Notes: generated by a model not told the origin, from the letters alone. Shown: positions 46,532-56,512, counted from the stretch's first letter. The stretch is DNA of 64,000 nt from DATFVA01 sp963711455 (GCA_963711455.1 CAVQEH010000015.1:62001-126000), one strand, 5' to 3'. Made by a program: numbers and translations.

Positions 46532-47176
46532 TTATAATTTATTTTCACTTACAATTACTAAATTATTCTCTGTAATCAATTTTCTTAAATCACCTAAATA
46601 AGTAATAATGTCTTCCTGCTCGGTAGATGTAATTTCAAAGCTCATAAAACCGGGTGCATTTTCAATATGCCCTTTAACAGTCGGTATTTCTAACTTTAGT
46701 GTAATAATATCTATCGGTTTATCAATTATTAATTTTTCGAGTTTAACCAAAAACTGTTTTTCACCGAACTGGCCAGCAATTTCAAATTTAATTCTGGAAG
46801 TTACTTTTGAAAGTTCTTCTTCAATTCGTGCTCTATCCTCCTGTACTTTTTTCTTTTCCCGCTTGGCTTTTCCTTCTTGCCGTACTTGTTTAAATATTTT
46901 ATATTCTTTTTCGAACTTCCAGATTAAATCTCTACCGGGGAAAGTTATTGCTTCAGTTGGGCATACAGTTGAACAAGTAGAACAGCCAACCATACAGTTA
47001 TATTTTCTTTCCGCAACTGCTTTTCTGTTTAATTCATCATATTCAAATACTTCCCGTCCGCAGCTAATATAACAAAGCTCGCAGCCGATGCATTTTTCGT
47101 TACTAATATTAGGAAACCAAGGAATTTCTTTTCTCGGTATTCCGTGCCAAAGCTGATTTGATAAATCTTTTGCCAT
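46532..47176 (-). CDS. 4Fe-4S ferredoxin-like protein fused to an unknown C-terminal domain
   Basis: Electron carrier. Residues about 28-80 hold two cluster-binding sets: KCIGCELCYISCGR and NCMVGCSTCSTVCPTEAI, the second being slightly irregular. Then a lysine/glutamate-rich helix (about 95-125) and a C-terminal domain (about 128-214; IKFEIAGQFGEKQFLVKLEK to PGFMSFEITSTEQEDIITYL) resembling a small ACT/NIL-type alpha-beta sandwich, which I cannot name firmly. No signal peptide. It lies between an exported Cys protein and an AhpD-like protein in the arsenic/redox run, so it may supply electrons to a thiol or metal reduction. Confidence 0.75.
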   Translation of the reverse strand: MAKDLSNQLWHGIPRKEIPWFPNISNEKCIGCELCYISCGREVFEYDELNRKAVAERKYNCMVGCSTCSTVCPTEAITFPGRDLIWKFEKEYKIFKQVRQEGKAKREKKKVQEDRARIEEELSKVTSRIKFEIAGQFGEKQFLVKLEKLIIDKPIDIITLKLEIPTVKGHIENAPGFMSFEITSTEQEDIITYLGDLRKLITENNLVIVSENKL

Positions 47177-47199
47177 TTTAAAACCTTCTAATTATGTTC

Positions 47200-47901
47200 T
47201 CACAATGTTTCCATATACGGCTTGCCAAACTCATTCATAAACTTGGTGAAGTTTGATTTGGCTTTATCAACATTATTATTTGTAATTCCTTCTTTCCAAG
47301 CTTTTACAATTTCTTCTACCGGGGTAAAGAGTTGATTAAACTTGGGATCATTTTCCTTTTGCTGATATGACTTTAACTTAACATACATTCTATCGACCAT
47401 TTCTAAATGATTTTTTGCGCCTTCAGTATTTCCGGCAGCGAACATATCCATTGCATTTTTTATTTCGGCTCTCCACGAAAACATCACGTCGGTCAAATCT
47501 GTTCTGCCGTTGTTTTTGTGCATCTTTCCGAATGTCATACAATAGAACGGGCAATATTTTTGAGCAAGCCGGTATTCTTTCTTTTCAATTCTTTCCCTGA
47601 TAACATCAGTATTATCCTTTAAGTCCTCCAGATAAGTTTTCCACTGCGGATCTTTTGCATATTCAGCCGGTGTATTATTTAAATACTTTTCTGAAATAAT
47701 TTTTAATTCAGCTTCAAGTTCATCAAGATTCTTTAAGAATTTTTGCTGGTCGAATAAATCCATATTTTTCAGCATTCCGCACGTCATTACAGCTTTCTTG
47801 TGCCACGGGGCAATTTCTTCATCAAATGATTTTGTTTGTGAAAAAACCAAACTGCTGGTTACAAAAAGTAACACAGCCAAAAAGAATTTTTGTGCTTTCA
47901 T
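47200..47901 (-). CDS. Exported helical Cys-containing protein, unknown function
   Basis: Signal peptide 1-21 (LLFVTSSLVFSQ), then a mostly alpha-helical 210-residue protein. It has three cysteines: one in AVMTCGMLKN and two in KYCPFYCMTFGKMHKNN, the latter a CxxxC with following Met and His that could bind a metal (copper, arsenic or heme-like ligands). There is no CxxCH, so it is not a standard c-type cytochrome, although the helical layout recalls cytochrome c'/b562 or a four-helix metal carrier. It is encoded 39 bases after the RND pump gene, so a periplasmic metal-handling partner of that pump is a fair guess. Confidence 0.6.
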   Translation of the reverse strand: MKAQKFFLAVLLFVTSSLVFSQTKSFDEEIAPWHKKAVMTCGMLKNMDLFDQQKFLKNLDELEAELKIISEKYLNNTPAEYAKDPQWKTYLEDLKDNTDVIRERIEKKEYRLAQKYCPFYCMTFGKMHKNNGRTDLTDVMFSWRAEIKNAMDMFAAGNTEGAKNHLEMVDRMYVKLKSYQQKENDPKFNQLFTPVEEIVKAWKEGITNNNVDKAKSNFTKFMNEFGKPYMETL

Positions 47902-47940
47902 TATGTAAGTCCTTTATTTATAATTATTAAGTAAAATTTA

Positions 47941-50900
47941 TTAAACAACTTTTACAGCCTTAGCTTCTTTTCTCTTTTCAAAAATGTAATACAACGCCGG
48001 TAAGAAAAAAAATACCAGCAACAGACCAAATATCAATCCGCCAATTACTGCTATTGCCATCGGCTTTAATAATTCCGTTCCTTCGCCTATACTTAATGCA
48101 AGCGGAAGCAAACCAATTATTCCAACAATATCGGTCATCAATATTGGGCGGAGACGAACTACAGCCGCTTTTTGTATCGCTTCAATCAAGCTCATTCCTT
48201 GCTCGCGCAGTTGGTCAATAAATGTAATCAGAATTACGCCTTGATTGATTTCTATTCCAGCAAGAATGATAAAGCCAATCATCACCGTAACGCCAATTGG
48301 TTGATTAGTTAAATAGAGTGCATACGAAACGCCAATTAGCGAAAGCGGAACACGAATAAGAATAATGAACGGTTTAATGAAATCTTCAAAGTTGATTACA
48401 AGAACCACGTAAGCAAAAAACATCGCAATCAGTAAAATGATAATCATCGTTTTGAAATTTTCTCTTAACATTTGCGATTGACCGCCAAAATTAATTTTGT
48501 ATCCCGCCGGAAGCGAGAATGTAGAAATCAATTTTTCAACATCAGCAGTTGCTTCGCCGACGGTTCGCCCCGAAACATTTGCTGTTGCTTTGATAACACG
48601 ATTCTGGTCTTTCCTGTCAATTTCCAAAGGACCGGAACGTTGCTCAACTTTTGCAATTGTATTTAATCTAATCTTGCTTCCGTTGTTAGGATAAATTGAA
48701 AGATTCTCAACATCGCTAATACTTTTTATATCAGATTCATCAACCACAATTCTGATAGGATAGTAGTAACCTTTCTCTTTAAATTGTGTCGGCACATTGC
48801 CGTCTATACTTGATTTAATTGTATTTGCAACCTGATTCACACTCAATCCCTGGTCAATTGCTTTTGTTCGGTCAACAAAAACCTGGTACTCCGGTTTTGT
48901 AATATCTATCGAAACATCAATGCCGGTAAGTCCGTCAACTTGTTTGAGCAATCCCGCAATATGCGTTGAATTTTCATAAATATTTTCAAGCGGTTCGCTG
49001 CGGGAAGCGATGACTTCAACTTCAATATCAAACTCACCTGTCTGTTTTATTCCTTTCAGCTTCGTGTGAAATGTTTTCATTTTCAAGCCGGGGAATTTTA
49101 TATTTTGCTGAACCAACGGTGTTAGCCATTCAACATATTCGTCAGTTGTTTTCGGCCGTTTAGCTGGGTTAACAAGCTGAATATTCACTTCACCTTCGTT
49201 TGCGTTTTCGTAAGTCACCAATCCCCATATTTTTCCGCCGGAAAGAGAAGAATATTTTTCTATGTAAGGTTGGTCTTTCACAAAGTTTTCGGTTTGCGAA
49301 ATTACTTTATGAGTTTCTTCCATCGAAGAACCGGTGGGCATTTTTATTTTGATTGTAATTAATCCGTCATCTGCTTTAGGCAAAAATTCAGAACCAATCT
49401 TGTTCAAGAAAATCAATCCGACAAAAAAAAGAGCAAGAGTTATCAGCACCACAAGCCATCGAAGCTTCAGCGACCAACGCAGCAAAGGTTCGTATGGTTT
49501 GATAAGTATTCTTATCAGTCCATCAGCAAGTTTAGAGACAATTCCTTTTTTAATATGAACTGGTTTTCCTTCCTTAAATAATAAGGAAGCGAGAGTTGGT
49601 GTTAATGTTAATGCAACAATAAGTGAAATCGTAATTGTAATTGCAACTGTAATTATTAATTCTCTAAACAAGAGCGAAACGAGTCCCGGCACTAAAAGAA
49701 AGGGCAGAAACAAAGCGATGAATGTTAACGTTGCAGTAAATACCGCTTTACTAACTTGTGATGCGCCTTTCTGCACCGGATGCTGTTCTTCCGGTTCTTC
49801 TTCTTGAATACGCGTAATGTTTTCAAGAACAACAATACAGTTATCGAGCAGAACGGTAATTGCCACAACCAGTCCGCCAAGAGTGAATATGTTAATTGAG
49901 AAATTCAGCAACTGCATAAAGAAGAATGTACCGAGCAGCGTAACCGGAAGTGTAAGCGAAACAATTAGAACTCTTTTCCAACCGGTTAAAAAGAATGCTG
50001 TAATAATTACAACAAGCAAAGCCGCAATTAAAGCCGCATCACGAACACCGGCAACAGCAGCGCGTATATAATCTGCCTGATCATAAATTATATCGAGATT
50101 TATTGAAGGCGGAATAATGGTTTTTAACTCTTTTAGTTTTTTTGCTATTAAGTCTGATACTTCAACAGTATTAGCTCCGGTTTGTTTGAACACGGAAAGT
50201 TTAACGCCTTCTATCTGATTTAATTTGTTTTTTATTCGTTGAACGGCATAGCCGTCTTTAACATCGGCAACGTCTTTAAGAAGAACTAATCCTTCATTCT
50301 TTCCTTTGGAGATGATAAGATTTCCAATTTCATTAACATTAGTAAATTCACCAACAGTTCTAACAATATAATCTCTTCTGGCAGATGTCACTCTTCCACC
50401 TAACAGTTCAAGATTTTCATCTTTCAAACGTTGAGCAACTTTATCAACGGACAAACCATAACCTTGCAGTTTTACCTGATTAATATGAACACGGATTTCT
50501 CTTTTCAAACCGCCGGTAATTTCTGTTCCCGCTGTCCCTTCAATGGAAGTGAAGTAATCTTGGAGTTCATTCTCAACATAAGTTCGTAATTTTGTTAAAT
50601 CCATTTGGTCGGAAGTAATCAACAAATCCATAACCGGCAGTTGTGAAGGATCCGCTTTGAATACAAGCGGCTCTTCAACATCCTTCGGCAAATTTTTCCT
50701 TACCTGCCCAAGCTTTGACAGTACATCCTGGTAAGCAATATCACGATCGGCATTGTAAGTAAAGTAAACTTGCAGCGCATACAAACCTTCGGTGCATTGC
50801 GTTTCCATATAATCAAGGTCATCAACTGTTGCAACTTTTCTCTCAATAACCGTTGCAATGTTATCTTCAATTTCTTCGGGAGTAGCGCCCCGCCACGTAA

Positions 50901-51045
50901 CGTAAACTTTTATCATCGGATAGGTAATGTCTGGCAGTAGGTTTGTAGCAAGCTGTGTGTAGCCAAGTATGCCAACCACAACAATTGCAGCCATTAAGAT
51001 GATGACTGTCGCCGGTCTTTTAATTGCTGAAGTTGAAAGTCTCAT
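47941..51045 (-). CDS. RND-family efflux transporter, inner-membrane pump
   Basis: Proton-driven efflux pump of the AcrB/CusA superfamily, 1034 residues: N-terminal TM helix, two large periplasmic porter loops, TM4 with VAITVLLDNCIVVLENI. AcrB-type pumps have two Asp here; this one has D-N-C, a relative of the metal or lipid subfamilies. The end GLLLVFFFLPALYYIFEKRK is family-typical. It overlaps the membrane-fusion gene by 4 bases and completes a TolC-MFP-RND set. Position downstream of arsenic genes suggests metal, arsenical or thiol-conjugate export, but the substrate cannot be told from sequence. Confidence 0.93.
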   Translation of the reverse strand: MRLSTSAIKRPATVIILMAAIVVVGILGYTQLATNLLPDITYPMIKVYVTWRGATPEEIEDNIATVIERKVATVDDLDYMETQCTEGLYALQVYFTYNADRDIAYQDVLSKLGQVRKNLPKDVEEPLVFKADPSQLPVMDLLITSDQMDLTKLRTYVENELQDYFTSIEGTAGTEITGGLKREIRVHINQVKLQGYGLSVDKVAQRLKDENLELLGGRVTSARRDYIVRTVGEFTNVNEIGNLIISKGKNEGLVLLKDVADVKDGYAVQRIKNKLNQIEGVKLSVFKQTGANTVEVSDLIAKKLKELKTIIPPSINLDIIYDQADYIRAAVAGVRDAALIAALLVVIITAFFLTGWKRVLIVSLTLPVTLLGTFFFMQLLNFSINIFTLGGLVVAITVLLDNCIVVLENITRIQEEEPEEQHPVQKGASQVSKAVFTATLTFIALFLPFLLVPGLVSLLFRELIITVAITITISLIVALTLTPTLASLLFKEGKPVHIKKGIVSKLADGLIRILIKPYEPLLRWSLKLRWLVVLITLALFFVGLIFLNKIGSEFLPKADDGLITIKIKMPTGSSMEETHKVISQTENFVKDQPYIEKYSSLSGGKIWGLVTYENANEGEVNIQLVNPAKRPKTTDEYVEWLTPLVQQNIKFPGLKMKTFHTKLKGIKQTGEFDIEVEVIASRSEPLENIYENSTHIAGLLKQVDGLTGIDVSIDITKPEYQVFVDRTKAIDQGLSVNQVANTIKSSIDGNVPTQFKEKGYYYPIRIVVDESDIKSISDVENLSIYPNNGSKIRLNTIAKVEQRSGPLEIDRKDQNRVIKATANVSGRTVGEATADVEKLISTFSLPAGYKINFGGQSQMLRENFKTMIIILLIAMFFAYVVLVINFEDFIKPFIILIRVPLSLIGVSYALYLTNQPIGVTVMIGFIILAGIEINQGVILITFIDQLREQGMSLIEAIQKAAVVRLRPILMTDIVGIIGLLPLALSIGEGTELLKPMAIAVIGGLIFGLLLVFFFLPALYYIFEKRKEAKAVKVV

Positions 51046-52085
51046 TTCTTTTTCCCGCCTTCGTTATTTGCTTTCTGTTTCTGAACCATCACCCGCATTC
51101 CGTCTTTCAATAGCTCTTGCCCCATCACAACGATTGTTTCACCTTGAGCTAGACCGGAAGTTACTTCTGTAAATTTTCCATTTGAGATTCCGGTTGTAAC
51201 AATTTTTTGATAAGCTACAGTATCTTTAACGACATAAACTACTTTTTCACCTTTTTGATTTACGATGAAAACATCGTTTGGAACGATAAGAGCTTTATCC
51301 TTTTTATCGGTGATTAGCTCAAGCTCTGCCATCATTCCCGGCGTAATTTCTTTTGTGGTGTTGATAAGTTTCAGTTCAATGGGAAAATTTCTAGTAGCTG
51401 CATCTATCTGTTGATACTTCAGCGTTATCTTTGCCGTGAATTCTTTCTCCGGCATTGCATTAAAATTTACTTTCAGCTTATCGCCAAACTTAATTTTGGA
51501 GAATAAATCCTCAGAAACAGATGATTTAATGATAAGCGAATTGAAATCAACAATAGTAAAAAGATTTTGCTTTGCGGAAACTGCGCTTCCGGCTTCAATA
51601 AATTTTTGAGTAACGGTTCCGCTTAAAGGAGAAATCACCGGCACGCCGAGAAATAATTTTTCAGCGTATTCTAATTCTTTTTTTCCCTTTTCAAGCTGCA
51701 AGCTTAATTGGGAATGCTCATCACTGTTCAGCGATACATTTTTAATCTGAAATTCTATTAATTCCACTTTGTTTTTTGTCTGGGATACAAGTGAGATTCG
51801 TTCCTGCGTTGCAATAACAGCAAGCTCTTTATCTCTTTTTATAAAATCATTTTCCCGCACGTCCAGCTTTTCAATGTAACCATCAGTTGGAGCGATTACA
51901 TTCGCAATCACTTTTGCCTCAACTGTCCCTACAAGCTTTACGGTCTTTGATATCGAAGCCGGCTTTAATTCTTCAACTTTTACAAGCGGCGCCTTGGGCT
52001 TTGGTTTGGCATCTTTATTTTCTGATGAGCAGCCCAAAAATGCAATTCCCATAACAATGATTGACATTAATATTTTTGTTTTCAT
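51042..52085 (-). CDS. RND periplasmic adaptor (membrane fusion protein), lipoprotein
   Basis: Links the RND pump to the TolC channel. Lipoprotein signal with FLGC (Cys19). Lipoyl-like hairpin: KLVGTVEAKVIANVIAPTDG YIEKLDVREND and VISPLSGTVTQKFIEAGSAV; alpha hairpin between them (about 95-150); beta-barrel and membrane-proximal domains follow. Length 347 is normal. 59 bases separate it from the TolC gene. Confidence 0.92.
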   Translation of the reverse strand: MKTKILMSIIVMGIAFLGCSSENKDAKPKPKAPLVKVEELKPASISKTVKLVGTVEAKVIANVIAPTDGYIEKLDVRENDFIKRDKELAVIATQERISLVSQTKNKVELIEFQIKNVSLNSDEHSQLSLQLEKGKKELEYAEKLFLGVPVISPLSGTVTQKFIEAGSAVSAKQNLFTIVDFNSLIIKSSVSEDLFSKIKFGDKLKVNFNAMPEKEFTAKITLKYQQIDAATRNFPIELKLINTTKEITPGMMAELELITDKKDKALIVPNDVFIVNQKGEKVVYVVKDTVAYQKIVTTGISNGKFTEVTSGLAQGETIVVMGQELLKDGMRVMVQKQKANNEGGKKK

Positions 52086-52144
52086 AAAATTTATTCCGTT
52101 ACCTTAGCTTTTATTTTTTTCTTTAAGAAATTAATTCCCTTCTT

Positions 52145-53473
52145 CTAAAAATCTCCCTTTGGGCGATTGAGAGGGCTTTCGTTTCCAACATTGTAATTCA
52201 ATTCAGCGACAGTTGTTAGCAAATCAATTATAATCTGGTTGTAGTTCAGCTTTGCTGTTGTTAATATTGTTTCGGCATCAAGTACATCCAGACTATTCCC
52301 TTTGCCAATATTGTATTTCATATTTGCCGTTATCAAACTTTCATCTGCAAGCTTCACAATCTTTTCGCTGCCGCTCAATCTGCTTTTATAATCTTCCATC
52401 TTCAGCAAACTATTTTTCACATTCGTTTCAAGCTGCTGAAGAATAGCTGTTTCGCTTTCATTCAAAGCATCAATTTTAATTTGCGTCTGCTCAATCTTGT
52501 CCTTAAAATTCGAACCGCGGAAGAATGGAAGCGAATAAGAAACAGTAACGCCAACATTCCAGTTAAAATTTCCCATTGGAATTTTACTATCCTCAACATT
52601 TGTAATTCCAAACGCATAAAAGTTTGGATAATATTCTTTGTTGAATAATTGAATTTCTTTCGTTCTCAATTCCTTTAGCACACGTGTGTTTTCCAAATCG
52701 GGGTGCTGCGCTTTCAACGAGCTTTTCAATTCAATTACGTCATAAATCTTATCCGAGTATTCCTTCCACCACTCATCGGCATTATCCACTACATCAAAAG
52801 AATCTACGAGTGTACTGCCGCAAAGAACGTTTAAATTATTTTTCTGCACATCAAGCTGGTTTTTCGATTTCGCCAGTTCGTCAAGTGCAACTTCAATCTG
52901 AACGTTTGCTTTAATCACATCGAGGTTAGAAACCTTGCCAATGCTGTAAAGAGCTTCAGCATTCTTCAAGTGTTCTTTTAACTGGGCAATTGCTTCTTCC
53001 TGAATCTGCACTGTTCTTTTTGCTTTAAGCAATTCGAGGTAATTCTTTGCAATCGAATAAGAAATTATCAGCCGTAATTTTCTTCCAAAGCTTCTGTCAA
53101 CGTTTGTCGCTTCGTCAACATATTCTTTCTGAAGAGAATTTTTATTCCAATCATAAACAAGCTGGCTGATTCTGAAATCGGAGTATAAATCATTAAGCGA
53201 ATTGCCGAGATACTTTTGTTTGTTTGGCATTACCCAATCCCAGCGCGAGAAGTTCAAATCAAAAAATATCTGCGGCTGATAATCTTTGTTCAAGTAATCA
53301 ATCTGTTTCAATCCGGCTTGGATATTTTTATCATTCGCTTTTAGCTGCGGATTATTTTGAAATGCAATATTGACAAGCTCATCTAAGCCGTATTCTATTG
53401 TTTGTGCGAAACACTGCTGAGAAAACAGCAGAAACACAGCTATAAGTAATGAAAATATTATTTCTCTTTTCAT
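52145..53473 (-). CDS. TolC-family outer membrane efflux protein
   Basis: Outer-membrane exit duct of the tripartite pump. Signal peptide 1-23 (QQCFAQ), then two OEP repeats with long coiled helices (LVNIAFQNNPQLKANDKNIQ at the start; SLITANMKYNIGKGNSLDVL DAETIL near the end). 442 residues. The start codon overlaps the DUF169 stop by one base (TAATG), which ties this pump to the arsenic cluster translationally. Confidence 0.92.
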   Translation of the reverse strand: MKREIIFSLLIAVFLLFSQQCFAQTIEYGLDELVNIAFQNNPQLKANDKNIQAGLKQIDYLNKDYQPQIFFDLNFSRWDWVMPNKQKYLGNSLNDLYSDFRISQLVYDWNKNSLQKEYVDEATNVDRSFGRKLRLIISYSIAKNYLELLKAKRTVQIQEEAIAQLKEHLKNAEALYSIGKVSNLDVIKANVQIEVALDELAKSKNQLDVQKNNLNVLCGSTLVDSFDVVDNADEWWKEYSDKIYDVIELKSSLKAQHPDLENTRVLKELRTKEIQLFNKEYYPNFYAFGITNVEDSKIPMGNFNWNVGVTVSYSLPFFRGSNFKDKIEQTQIKIDALNESETAILQQLETNVKNSLLKMEDYKSRLSGSEKIVKLADESLITANMKYNIGKGNSLDVLDAETILTTAKLNYNQIIIDLLTTVAELNYNVGNESPLNRPKGDF

Positions 53474-54228
53474 TATACTTTTTCATCTCCCAAAGGAATT
53501 GTTTCCCCAGCTCTTTTTGCAAACGCCTGGTAAACTTGTTTAGCACGTGATCTATCAATTGCTTTCGATTTCAGATACTTCAAATTTTCAATTGTCATAT
53601 CAAGTTTTGAAATAGGGATACCAAGTATCGCTTCATTCGGTTTAGCGTCTGTAGCATCGCGGCAGCCGTAGCATCCGAAGCTCATATTTATTTTTTGCGA
53701 TTTGAAAGGCAGCACCGTTGAGTCAACACAAACTGCCTGCAATATGCTGGTGCTCATATTTAATCTTCCGCCTTCTTCATTTAAATAAGCGAGAGCAATC
53801 CACATAAGCTTTTCAACTTCATCCTCAATTACAATTACATCGGGATCTTCCTGCCAGTCTTTCAGTGGTTTTGCCACAACAGTTTCATACTTGCCTTGTG
53901 CAAGTCGCGGCATATCATTCATTACTTTTATCCCCGCCTCTTTCTTCTTGAAAATTCCATAGCCGTTCAACATTGTTCCGTCTTGAAGATTTTTTGAAAG
54001 CGGCTTAAATCCTAGTGCGGCTGCGGCAGCTGGGCAAGAAATATCTTCTTTATTTTGCTTTAACGATTCACCTTTTCTTGCACACATAATCAATTGACAG
54101 TAACGGTGGTCGTCGGCTTTTTTAATTCCATTAGTAAAATCTTTTTTATAAAACTTTACACCGACCGGCAAAGTTTCCAAGCCCACCGATTCGGTTAATA
54201 TCCTTTGTATCTCAGAATAATCTTTCAT
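53473..54228 (-). CDS. DUF169 family protein, Cys-rich, unknown function
   Basis: Cytoplasmic 251-residue protein of the DUF169 family. Conserved cysteines lie in RYCQLIMCARKGE, DISCPAAAAALGFKP, LQAVCVD and MSFGCYGCRDATD, the layout typical of the family; a bound metal or cluster is suspected but not shown. No signal peptide or TM segment. It sits between the DUF318 permease and TolC genes; DUF169 proteins recur in anaerobe metal or thiol clusters. Function is unknown. Confidence 0.82.
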   Translation of the reverse strand: MKDYSEIQRILTESVGLETLPVGVKFYKKDFTNGIKKADDHRYCQLIMCARKGESLKQNKEDISCPAAAAALGFKPLSKNLQDGTMLNGYGIFKKKEAGIKVMNDMPRLAQGKYETVVAKPLKDWQEDPDVIVIEDEVEKLMWIALAYLNEEGGRLNMSTSILQAVCVDSTVLPFKSQKINMSFGCYGCRDATDAKPNEAILGIPISKLDMTIENLKYLKSKAIDRSRAKQVYQAFAKRAGETIPLGDEKV

Positions 54229-54246
54229 TTGTTTCTCCTTATATTC

Positions 54247-54284
54247 AGAAGTGAATTTAATTCAGCAAATAGATTTTCACTTCT
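54247..54284 (-). terminator. 9-bp inverted repeat between permease and DUF169 genes
   Basis: AGAAGTGAA / TTCACTTCT with a 20-base loop, in the only gap above 100 bases inside the arsenic/efflux run. Could attenuate or terminate transcription, or be a binding site for an internal promoter. Confidence 0.35.
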
Positions 54285-54344
54285 CACATATCTTTTTACT
54301 TCTTTTCCTTTATTATTATATATAATAATCGGGTAAACATATTT

Positions 54345-55400
54345 TTAATAAATTAAATTGAAAAGAAATCCGACGATAACAATTCCCACTGCAACTACAC
54401 TTACAAAAACAAAAATCAATTGCAGCTTGAGAACCTTTTTAAGAATTATAGTTTCGGGAAGTGAAAGACCGATTACACTCATCATAAAAGCAAGGACAGT
54501 TCCAAGTGATGCGCCTTTTTCCAGCAATGCTTGTACAATCGGAATTATTCCCGCCGCATTAGAATACATTGGAACACCAAGTATTACCGCAATCGGAACC
54601 GACCACCACGCACTTTTTCCCATTAGTCCAGCCATAAAATTTTCCGGCACATACCCGTGTATTCCGGCACCAACGGCAATTCCAATAACGATGTAAATCC
54701 AAACCTTACCAACAATTTCTTTAACAGCATCTGCACCGGCAGTAATTCTTTCTGCAAAGGCTGGCTTTGTTTCTTCCATTTCTAATTTCCCAGCTTTGAT
54801 TTTATAGACCCAATCTTCAACATATCTTTCAAGCCTTAATCTTCCAATAACAAAACCGGATAGAATTGCAATTATTAATCCGGTAGACATATACAGAAGC
54901 GCGGTTTTCCAACCGAATAAACCAAATAAAAGAACGACTGCGATTTCATTTATCATTGGTGCAGCTATTAAAAAAGAAAAAGTTACGCCAAGCGGTACAC
55001 CGCTTTCCACAAAACCGAGAAATAAAGGGATTGCTGAACACGAACAAAATGGTGTTACAATACCGAGAAGACTTGCAGAAACATTCCCTGCAAAAAGCTT
55101 TTTGCCACCAAGCATTTTTCTTGTTCGTTCCGGTGAAAAATATGTGCGGACTATTCCAACCCCAAAGACAATCAGAACAAGCAGCAGAAGAACTTTCGGA
55201 ACTTCAAAAATGAAAAACCAAATTGCATCCGTTAGATGTGTGTTTTGTGAAAGATTTGTTAAATCATAAACTAAAAAGTTTGTGATGTTTTCCAGATTTA
55301 AATACAATATAAACCATATCGGTAATGATAAAACCGGAATTAAATAGTTTAATTTTTCATCTGTCAATTTGTTTGATATATAATCCATTTTATTCCCCAA
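54345..55400 (-). CDS. DUF318 (permease, ArsP-like) membrane protein
   Basis: Eight or so membrane helices; DUF318 permeases export organoarsenicals (ArsP) or act with small thioredoxins. Signature VTPFCSCSAIPLFLGFVESG (three vicinal cysteines region F-C-S-C-S) and FLIAAPMINEIAVVLLFGLF, then GLSLPETIILKKVLK near the end. It follows the ACR3 gene with no spacer at all, and the small thioredoxin at 56513 lies beyond, matching the usual context. An arsenical or heavy-metal efflux role is likely. Confidence 0.88.
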   Translation of the reverse strand: MGNKMDYISNKLTDEKLNYLIPVLSLPIWFILYLNLENITNFLVYDLTNLSQNTHLTDAIWFFIFEVPKVLLLLVLIVFGVGIVRTYFSPERTRKMLGGKKLFAGNVSASLLGIVTPFCSCSAIPLFLGFVESGVPLGVTFSFLIAAPMINEIAVVLLFGLFGWKTALLYMSTGLIIAILSGFVIGRLRLERYVEDWVYKIKAGKLEMEETKPAFAERITAGADAVKEIVGKVWIYIVIGIAVGAGIHGYVPENFMAGLMGKSAWWSVPIAVILGVPMYSNAAGIIPIVQALLEKGASLGTVLAFMMSVIGLSLPETIILKKVLKLQLIFVFVSVVAVGIVIVGFLFNLIY

Positions 55401-56492
55401 TTAAGGACAAAGATCGGGTGCCTTTACGTTTCCCTCTTCCACATTTTTGAAATATTTCTTCTGAAACCACAATGCTACATTTACTAAGCTGATTAAAACC
55501 GGTACTTCCACAAGCGGACCAATAACAGCCGCGAAAGCCTCGCCGCTGTTTATTCCGAATACCGCGACTGCTACTGCAATTGCTAATTCAAAATTGTTGC
55601 TCGCCGCCGTAAAGGAAAGTGTTGCCGTCTTTGAGTAATCCGCGCCAATCTTTCTTCCCATATAAAATGAAACGAAAAACATTATCACAAAATAGATTAG
55701 TAATGGTACTGCAATCCGAACAACATCAAGAGGAATTTTTACAATATATTCACCTTTAAGTGAGAACATTACGATGATGGTAAACAGCAACGCAATTAAA
55801 GTTATCGGACTAATCTTGGGTATAAACTTTGTCTGATACCATTCTTTGTTTTTGAGTTTTATCAAGGTGAAGCGCGTTATAATTCCGGCTATGAATGGAA
55901 TTCCGAGATAAATAAAAACACTCTCCGCAATTTGTCCTATTGTTATTTCAACTTTGAATGATTGTAAACCGAGCCAGTGAGGTAAAACCGTTAAGAACAC
56001 ATAAGCGTAGATCGAAAAAAAGAGTACTTGAAAAATTGAGTTAAACGCAACCAAACCTGCAGCATATTCAGTATCACCTTTTGCAAGTTCATTCCATACA
56101 ATAACCATTGCAATACACCGCGCCAAGCCAATCATAATTAATCCAGCCATATACTCTGGGTAGTTTTGCAAAAAAATTATCGCAAGAAAAAACATTAGTA
56201 TAGGCCCAATAATCCAATTCTGAACCAATGAGAGCAAAAGTATTTTTACATTTTTGAATACATCTCCCAGCTCTTCATATTTAACTTTAGCAAGCGGTGG
56301 GTACATCATAAGAATTAAACCAACTGCAATTGGTATGTTTGTGGTACTTTCTGGCGATGATTTAAGAGAGTCCCAGAATTTTGCAATTCCCGGGAAAAGA
56401 TAGCCGGAAAACACACCAATGAACATTGCAAGAAATATCCACAGCGTTAAATACCTATCAAGGAATGAAAGTTTTTTTGTTATTGAACTCAT
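55401..56492 (-). CDS. acr3: ACR3-family arsenite efflux permease
   Basis: Exports arsenite across the inner membrane. 363 residues with ten predicted hydrophobic segments; family blocks MIGLARCIAMVIVWNELAKG (the Cys conserved and essential in ACR3), SFTAASNNFELAIAVAVAVF and VIGPLVEVPVLISLVNVALW. N-terminal FLDRYLTLWIFLAMFIGVF is typical. Position directly after the arsR, arsC and thioredoxin genes confirms the role. Confidence 0.93.
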   Translation of the reverse strand: MSSITKKLSFLDRYLTLWIFLAMFIGVFSGYLFPGIAKFWDSLKSSPESTTNIPIAVGLILMMYPPLAKVKYEELGDVFKNVKILLLSLVQNWIIGPILMFFLAIIFLQNYPEYMAGLIMIGLARCIAMVIVWNELAKGDTEYAAGLVAFNSIFQVLFFSIYAYVFLTVLPHWLGLQSFKVEITIGQIAESVFIYLGIPFIAGIITRFTLIKLKNKEWYQTKFIPKISPITLIALLFTIIVMFSLKGEYIVKIPLDVVRIAVPLLIYFVIMFFVSFYMGRKIGADYSKTATLSFTAASNNFELAIAVAVAVFGINSGEAFAAVIGPLVEVPVLISLVNVALWFQKKYFKNVEEGNVKAPDLCP

Positions 56493-56512
56493 TTTTATTC
56501 CTATATCATTAA

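Noticed and set aside
46608..47072. 154-codon plus-strand frame
   Set aside because: Antisense to the ferredoxin-like gene, whose cysteine motifs are unmistakable; serine-rich antisense artefact.
47200..47901. Calling the exported protein a cytochrome c
   Set aside because: There is no CxxCH; the two cysteines are spaced CxxxC without the heme histidine.
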